This document shows, one piece after another, positions 60,043 through 64,000 of a DNA stretch of 64,000 nt. The DNA is from Streptomyces albofaciens JCM 4342 (GTDB lineage Bacteria > Actinomycetota > Actinomycetes > Streptomycetales > Streptomycetaceae). The DNA is taken from assembly GCF_008634025.1 (NCBI RefSeq), contig NZ_PDCM01000001.1, forward strand, positions 3,070,501 through 3,134,500. The letters are read 5' to 3'. Below the pieces are notes generated by a model. It did no database searches, was not told the origin of the DNA, and saw only the letters and a program-made list of their open reading frames with translations. Positions within the stretch are counted from its first letter, which is position 1. The number at the start of each line of letters is the position of its first letter. The position numbers and the translations under genes are program-made.

Positions 60043-60810
60043 TTACGGCGGCGGGGCCGTCAAGAACCCGCGCAGCAGCGCCGCCGTGCCCGCGCAGTGC
60101 TCGCGCATCACCTCCCGCGCCCCGTCCGCGTCCCCCTCCAGCACCGCCTCGACCAGGGCGGTGTGCTGCGCCTGCGAGTGCTCCAGGTTGCGCACCAGCA
60201 GCGGGATGCAGTCCAGCAGCTCGTTGACGCCCGCCCGCACCGCGGCGTACTGCGCCGCCAGCGACGGTGAACCGGCCAGCTCGGCCAGCGTCAGGTGCAG
60301 CAGCGTGTCCCGCCTCCGGTAGTCCGCCAGCGGCGCGTCGTGGGTCGCCGCCAGCGCCTGCCGCAGCCGCCGCGCCTGCGCGTCGTCCAGGCCGTGCGCG
60401 GCGCACAGCCCCGCGGCGCCCACCTCCAGCACCTCGCGGAACCGCAGCGTGTCCTCGACGTCGACCTTGCCGATACGGCGCCGCAGTTCGTCCTTGTCCG
60501 CGTTCTGCCGGCGCGGCCGTACGAACGTACCGCCGTACCGGCCGCGTCGGCTCTCGACCAGGCCCTCGTCCTGGAGGACCTTGAGCACCTCGCGCAGCGT
60601 CACCCGGCTGATGTGCAGCCGCTCCGCCAACTCGCGCTCCGCGGGCAGCCGTTCGCCGCCGGCCACCAGGCCCAGCCGGACGACCTGGAGTATCTGCTCC
60701 AGCGCCTCCTCGAAGCCGTTGCCCGCCCGTACGGGACGCAGCACGGGCGCGAGCCGGTCCGCGGGCCGCTCCCCCCGGCCGTCCGTGCCGCCCTCTCTCG
60801 CACCGTCCAC
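60043..60810 (-). CDS. FadR-subfamily GntR regulator
   Basis: A 255-residue regulator. The N-terminal winged helix (about 20-90) has FEEALEQILQVVRLGLVAGG, LPAERELAERLHISRVTLREVLKVL, ending in RYGGTFV. The all-helical FCD effector domain (about 105-250) contains RFREVLEVGAAGLCAA and a metal-ligand-like HLTLAELAGSP and EHSQAQHTAL. AAGGGG precedes the GTG at 60810. It stands between the permease (same strand) and the divergent glnA-like operon, so it probably controls both; 11-bp AACCAATGGTT lies in the divergent spacer. Confidence 0.9.
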   Translation of the reverse strand: MDGAREGGTDGRGERPADRLAPVLRPVRAGNGFEEALEQILQVVRLGLVAGGERLPAERELAERLHISRVTLREVLKVLQDEGLVESRRGRYGGTFVRPRRQNADKDELRRRIGKVDVEDTLRFREVLEVGAAGLCAAHGLDDAQARRLRQALAATHDAPLADYRRRDTLLHLTLAELAGSPSLAAQYAAVRAGVNELLDCIPLLVRNLEHSQAQHTALVEAVLEGDADGAREVMREHCAGTAALLRGFLTAPPP

Positions 60811-60824
60811 CGGAACCCCTTCCC

Positions 60825-60835
60825 AACCAATGGTT
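60825..60835. promoter_or_regulatory. GntR-type operator candidate before the glnA4-like gene
   Basis: AACCAATGGTT is a perfect palindrome around a single centre base. It lies 8 bp upstream of TACCTT (60844-60849), a plausible -10 of the ligase operon, so a bound repressor would block the promoter. Confidence 0.55.
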
Positions 60836-60883
60836 CGCCGCCCTACCTTATGACCTCCGGATGCAGCGACAGGAGGCACCACC

Positions 60884-62251
60884 GTGGCAGACCGCACGCC
60901 CCCGCTCTCCGTCGAGGAGCTGAGACGGCTCGTCGACGCCGGGGAGATCGACACTGTCGTCCTGGCCTTCACCGACATGCAGGGCAGGCTCACCGGCAAG
61001 CGGTTCGCCGCCCGGCACTTCCTCGACGAGGTGCTGGAGCACGGGACCGAGGGCTGCAACTACCTCCTGGCCGTGGACGTGGACGTCAACACCGTCCAGG
61101 GCTACGCGATGTCCTCCTGGGAGCGCGGCTACGGCGACTTCGCCATGCACGGCGACGCCGCCACTCTGCGCCGCACCCCTTGGAACCCCGGCACCGCCCT
61201 GCTCACCGCCGACCTCGCCTGGCACGACGGCACGCCGGTCGCCGCCTCCCCGCGGCAGATCCTGCGCCGCCAGCTCGACCGGCTCGCCGAGCGCGGCTGG
61301 AGCGCGTACGCGGGCACCGAGCTGGAGTTCATCGTCTTCCGCGACACCTACGAGGACGCCTGGAACCGCGGCTACCGGGACCTGACCCCGGCCAACCAGT
61401 ACAACACCGACTACTCCGTCCTCGGCACCGGCCGCGTCGAGCCGCTGCTGCGCCGCATCCGCAACGAGATGGGCGCCGCGGGGATGACCGTGGAGTCCGC
61501 CAAGGGCGAGTGCAACCTCGGCCAGCACGAGATCGCCTTCCGCTACGACGAGGCGCTGACCACCTGCGACCAGCACTCCGTCTACAAGACCGGCGCCAAG
61601 GAGATCGCCGCCCAGGAGGGCATGGCGCTGACCTTCATGGCCAAGTACAACGAGCGCGAGGGCAACTCCTGCCACATCCACCTCTCGCTGCGCGACGAGG
61701 CCGGGCAGCCGGTGCTCGCGGACGACTCCGGGCCGTACGGCATGTCGCCGGTCATGCGGCACTTCCTGGCCGGACAGCTGGCCGCGCTGCGCGACTTCAC
61801 GCTCTTCTACGCCCCCAACATCAACTCCTACAAGCGCTTCCGGCCCGGCTCCTTCGCCCCCACCGCCGTCGCCTGGGGCCCGGACAACCGCACCTGCGCG
61901 CTCCGCGTCATCGGCCACGGCCCCGGCCACCGGCTGGAGAACCGGCTGCCCGGCGGCGACGTCAACCCGTACCTCGCGGTCGCCGCCATGGTCGCGGCGG
62001 GCCTGTACGGGATAGAGCACGAACTGGAACTCCCCGAGGCATGTACGGGCAACGCCTACACCGGCGAAGCCGAGCACGTGCCCGCCACGCTGCGCGACGC
62101 CGCCGCGCTCTGGGAGGCCAGCCCCATCGCCCGCGAGGCCTTCGGCGGCGAGGTCGTCGAGCACTACCTCCACATGGCCCGCGTCGAACAGGACGCGTAC
62201 GACGCCGCCGTCACGGACTGGGAGCGCTTCCGCTCCTTCGAGCGCATGTAA
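60884..62251 (+). CDS. glnA4: Glutamine synthetase-like gamma-glutamyl-amine ligase (GlnA4 type)
   Basis: A 455-residue member of the glutamine synthetase superfamily. The N-terminal beta-grasp part has VVLAFTDMQGRLTGKRF. The catalytic part has GTELEFIVF (metal Glu), ESAKGECNLGQHEI, GNSCHIHLSLRD (metal His) and PNINSYKRFRPGSFAPTAVAWG. In S. coelicolor the gene at this location (SCO1613, GlnA4) makes gamma-glutamylethanolamide and does not replace glutamine synthetase; neighbours here match. AGGAGG precedes the GTG by 8 nt. It heads an operon with an aldehyde dehydrogenase and an SDR. The exact amine is inferred from context. Confidence 0.88.
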   Translation: MADRTPPLSVEELRRLVDAGEIDTVVLAFTDMQGRLTGKRFAARHFLDEVLEHGTEGCNYLLAVDVDVNTVQGYAMSSWERGYGDFAMHGDAATLRRTPWNPGTALLTADLAWHDGTPVAASPRQILRRQLDRLAERGWSAYAGTELEFIVFRDTYEDAWNRGYRDLTPANQYNTDYSVLGTGRVEPLLRRIRNEMGAAGMTVESAKGECNLGQHEIAFRYDEALTTCDQHSVYKTGAKEIAAQEGMALTFMAKYNEREGNSCHIHLSLRDEAGQPVLADDSGPYGMSPVMRHFLAGQLAALRDFTLFYAPNINSYKRFRPGSFAPTAVAWGPDNRTCALRVIGHGPGHRLENRLPGGDVNPYLAVAAMVAAGLYGIEHELELPEACTGNAYTGEAEHVPATLRDAAALWEASPIAREAFGGEVVEHYLHMARVEQDAYDAAVTDWERFRSFERM

Positions 62252-62263
62252 GGAAGACCGCAC

Positions 62264-63631
62264 GTGTTGCAAGAGCTGCGCATCATCAACCCGGCGACGG
62301 AGGAACTGGAAGCCGTCGTCCCCGTCACCACCCCCGCCGAGGTGGACGCCGCGGTCCGGCGGGCCGCCGCGGCACAGTGGACGTGGGCCGCGCTGCCGCC
62401 CGGCGACCGGGCCCGCGTACTGCGGCGGTTCGCCGAGGTCGTACGGGACAACGTCCCGTCGCTCGCCCGGCTCGAACTGGCGGAGGCCGGGCATCCGCTG
62501 GGCAACGCCGAGTGGGAGGCGAACAACGTCGTCGACCTGCTGAACTACGCCGCCGGGGGAGTGGAGCGGCTGACCGGTCAGCAGATCCCCGTCGCCGGCG
62601 GTCTGAACATCACCGTTCAGGAGCCGCTGGGCGTCGTCGCCGTCATCGCGCCCTGGAACTTCCCGATGCCGATCGCCGCCTGGGGCACCGCCCCTGCGCT
62701 CGCGGCCGGAAACGCCGTCCTCTTGAAGCCCGCCGAGACCACCCCGCTCACCGCCCTCCGGCTCGCCGAGTACGCGCTGGAGGCGGGCGTGCCCGAAGGC
62801 CTCTTCCAGGTGCTGCCGGGCGAGGGCGCGGTGACCGGCAACGCCCTGGTCGAACACCCCGGTGTCGCCAAGGTCGTCTTCACCGGCTCCACCGCCACCG
62901 GCCGCGCCATCGCCGCCACGTGCGCCGCGCAGACCAAGCGGCTCACCCTCGAACTCGGCGGCAAGAGCCCCAACATCGTCTTCGCCGACGCCGACATCGA
63001 GCGCGCCGCGGCCGCCGCCCCCGGCTCCTTCCTCGACAACACCGGCCAGGACTGCTGCGCCCGCAGCCGCATCCTGATCCAGCGCTCGGTCTACGACCGC
63101 TTCATGGAACTGCTGGAGCCCGCCGTGAAGTCCTTCGTCGCGGGCGACCCGGCCGACCCCACCACGCAGATGGGCCCGCTGATCTCCGCGGCCCAGCGCG
63201 AGCGCGTACGGTCGTACGTCTCCGAGGACGCGCCCGCCGCCATCCGCGGCGAGATCCCCAAGGGCAAGGGCTTCTGGTACCCGGCCACCGTCCTGGAGGG
63301 ACGGCCGGACGACCGTACCGCCGTGGAGGAGATCTTCGGCCCGGTCGCCGTCGTGATCCCCTTCGAGGACGAGGCCGACGCCATCCGGCTCGCCAACGCC
63401 ACCGACTACGGCCTGTCCGGTTCGATCTGGACCCGCGACGTGGGCCGCGCCCTGCGGGTGTCCGGCGCGGTCGCCGCCGGGAACCTCTCCGTCAACTCCC
63501 ACAGCAGCGTCCGCTACTGGACCCCGTTCGGCGGCTACAAACAGTCCGGGCTCGGCCGCGAACTGGGACCCGGCGCGCTCGCCGCCTTCACCGAGACCAA
63601 GAACATCTTCATCAGCACCGAGGAGAGCTAA
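62264..63631 (+). CDS. NAD-dependent aldehyde dehydrogenase
   Basis: A 455-residue aldehyde dehydrogenase. The general-base Glu230 is in LELGGKSPN and the nucleophile Cys264 in NTGQDCCARSR, 34 residues apart as usual. APWNFPM near residue 130 is the cofactor-binding start, and FTGSTATGR follows. In the pathway it would oxidise the aldehyde made from the gamma-glutamyl amine alcohol. AAGGAAG precedes the GTG at 62264, 12 nt after the ligase stop. It directly abuts the SDR gene, with no gap. Confidence 0.93.
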   Translation: MLQELRIINPATEELEAVVPVTTPAEVDAAVRRAAAAQWTWAALPPGDRARVLRRFAEVVRDNVPSLARLELAEAGHPLGNAEWEANNVVDLLNYAAGGVERLTGQQIPVAGGLNITVQEPLGVVAVIAPWNFPMPIAAWGTAPALAAGNAVLLKPAETTPLTALRLAEYALEAGVPEGLFQVLPGEGAVTGNALVEHPGVAKVVFTGSTATGRAIAATCAAQTKRLTLELGGKSPNIVFADADIERAAAAAPGSFLDNTGQDCCARSRILIQRSVYDRFMELLEPAVKSFVAGDPADPTTQMGPLISAAQRERVRSYVSEDAPAAIRGEIPKGKGFWYPATVLEGRPDDRTAVEEIFGPVAVVIPFEDEADAIRLANATDYGLSGSIWTRDVGRALRVSGAVAAGNLSVNSHSSVRYWTPFGGYKQSGLGRELGPGALAAFTETKNIFISTEES

Positions 63632-64000
63632 GTGACCGACCAGACCCCCGCGGCCGCCGGCGCCGGCGAGTCCCCCGTGTGCCGCCGTCTCGTCGGCCGC
63701 ACCGCCGTCATCACCGGCGCCGGCAGCGGCATCGGCCTGGCCACCGCCCGCCGGCTGGCCTCCGAGGGCGCGAACGTGGTCTGCGCCGACATCGACGAGA
63801 AGGCGGGCAAGGCCGCCGCCGAGGAGGTCGGCGGCACCTTCGTCCAGGTGGACGTGACCGACTCCGACCAGGTCGAGGCGCTGTTCAAGACCGCGTACGA
63901 CACGTACGGCTCGGTGGACGTGGCCTTCAACAACGCCGGCATCTCGCCCGCCGACGACGACTCGATCCTCACCACCGGGCTGGACGCCTGGAAGCGCGTC
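63632..64000 (+). CDS. Short-chain dehydrogenase, 3' end outside window
   Basis: The first 123 residues of an SDR-family oxidoreductase. The cofactor motif TGAGSGIG is at residues 27-34 and the structural NNAG at about 100. The Tyr-Lys active site is beyond the window. The GTG starts at the base after the aldehyde dehydrogenase stop, so it is the third gene of the ligase operon. It may oxidise the alcohol of gamma-glutamylethanolamide to the aldehyde used by its neighbour; this is inferred from position. Confidence 0.88.
   Translation, partial: MTDQTPAAAGAGESPVCRRLVGRTAVITGAGSGIGLATARRLASEGANVVCADIDEKAGKAAAEEVGGTFVQVDVTDSDQVEALFKTAYDTYGSVDVAFNNAGISPADDDSILTTGLDAWKRV

Overview
The window is core chromosome of a Streptomyces-type actinomycete. 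GC content is very high, GTG starts are common, and the Pup-proteasome gene set sits beside paired WYL regulators and twin-arginine genes. As far as I recall, the gene order matches the Streptomyces coelicolor stretch from about SCO1611 to SCO1661, in the opposite orientation. I see no rRNA, tRNA, CRISPR array, insertion sequence or prophage. Most genes are ordinary chromosomal ones; the novelty is in fusions, one decayed gene, repeats and regulatory sites.

Layout. 1-4.3 kb (minus strand): a partial nucleoside phosphorylase, an MFS exporter and a methionine-salvage pair, mtnD plus an MtnC-MtnB fusion. 4.5-6.0 kb: a GMC oxidoreductase. 6.1-11.1 kb (minus): glycerol catabolism, gylR followed by glpF-glpK-glpD, with paired GylR-like operator sites at both promoters. 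11.4-14.9 kb: metH. 15.0-19.5 kb: a HAD phosphatase and two tandem peptide-binding lipoproteins without permease genes. 19.6-23 kb: a NarL-type response regulator and a RecB-like Fe-S nuclease (minus), then an M50 protease with CBS domains. 23.3-25.3 kb: trmI, a small secreted protein and a ferredoxin.

25.5-39.3 kb is the Pup-proteasome region: arc, dop, pup, a decayed endonuclease VII-like gene, prcB and prcA; a divergent lacI/MFS pair; then pafA, two FKBP isomerases, pafB and pafC. Dop deamidates the C-terminal Gln of Pup, PafA conjugates Pup to targets, ARC (QYL tail) unfolds them, and PrcBA degrades them. PafBC is the DNA-damage transcription activator. 39.3-41.4 kb: two small genes, tatA and tatC. 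42.1-44.9 kb: a HelY/Mtr4-like helicase whose promoter matches the RecA-NDp element recognised by PafBC.

45-50 kb: a methyltransferase and a divergent MocR regulator, a siderophore-interacting reductase under an iron box, and a 5'-3' exonuclease. 50.1-53.9 kb: a glycine-betaine ABC importer whose permease carries two tandem substrate-binding domains. 54-57.5 kb: a BtuF-like protein, a TDT transporter with a LysR regulator, and a secreted protein. 57.7-64 kb: a glutamine amidotransferase, APC permease, GntR regulator, GlnA4-like ligase, aldehyde dehydrogenase and SDR, resembling the gamma-glutamyl route for ethanolamine. A 24-nt G tract lies between the permease and amidotransferase genes.
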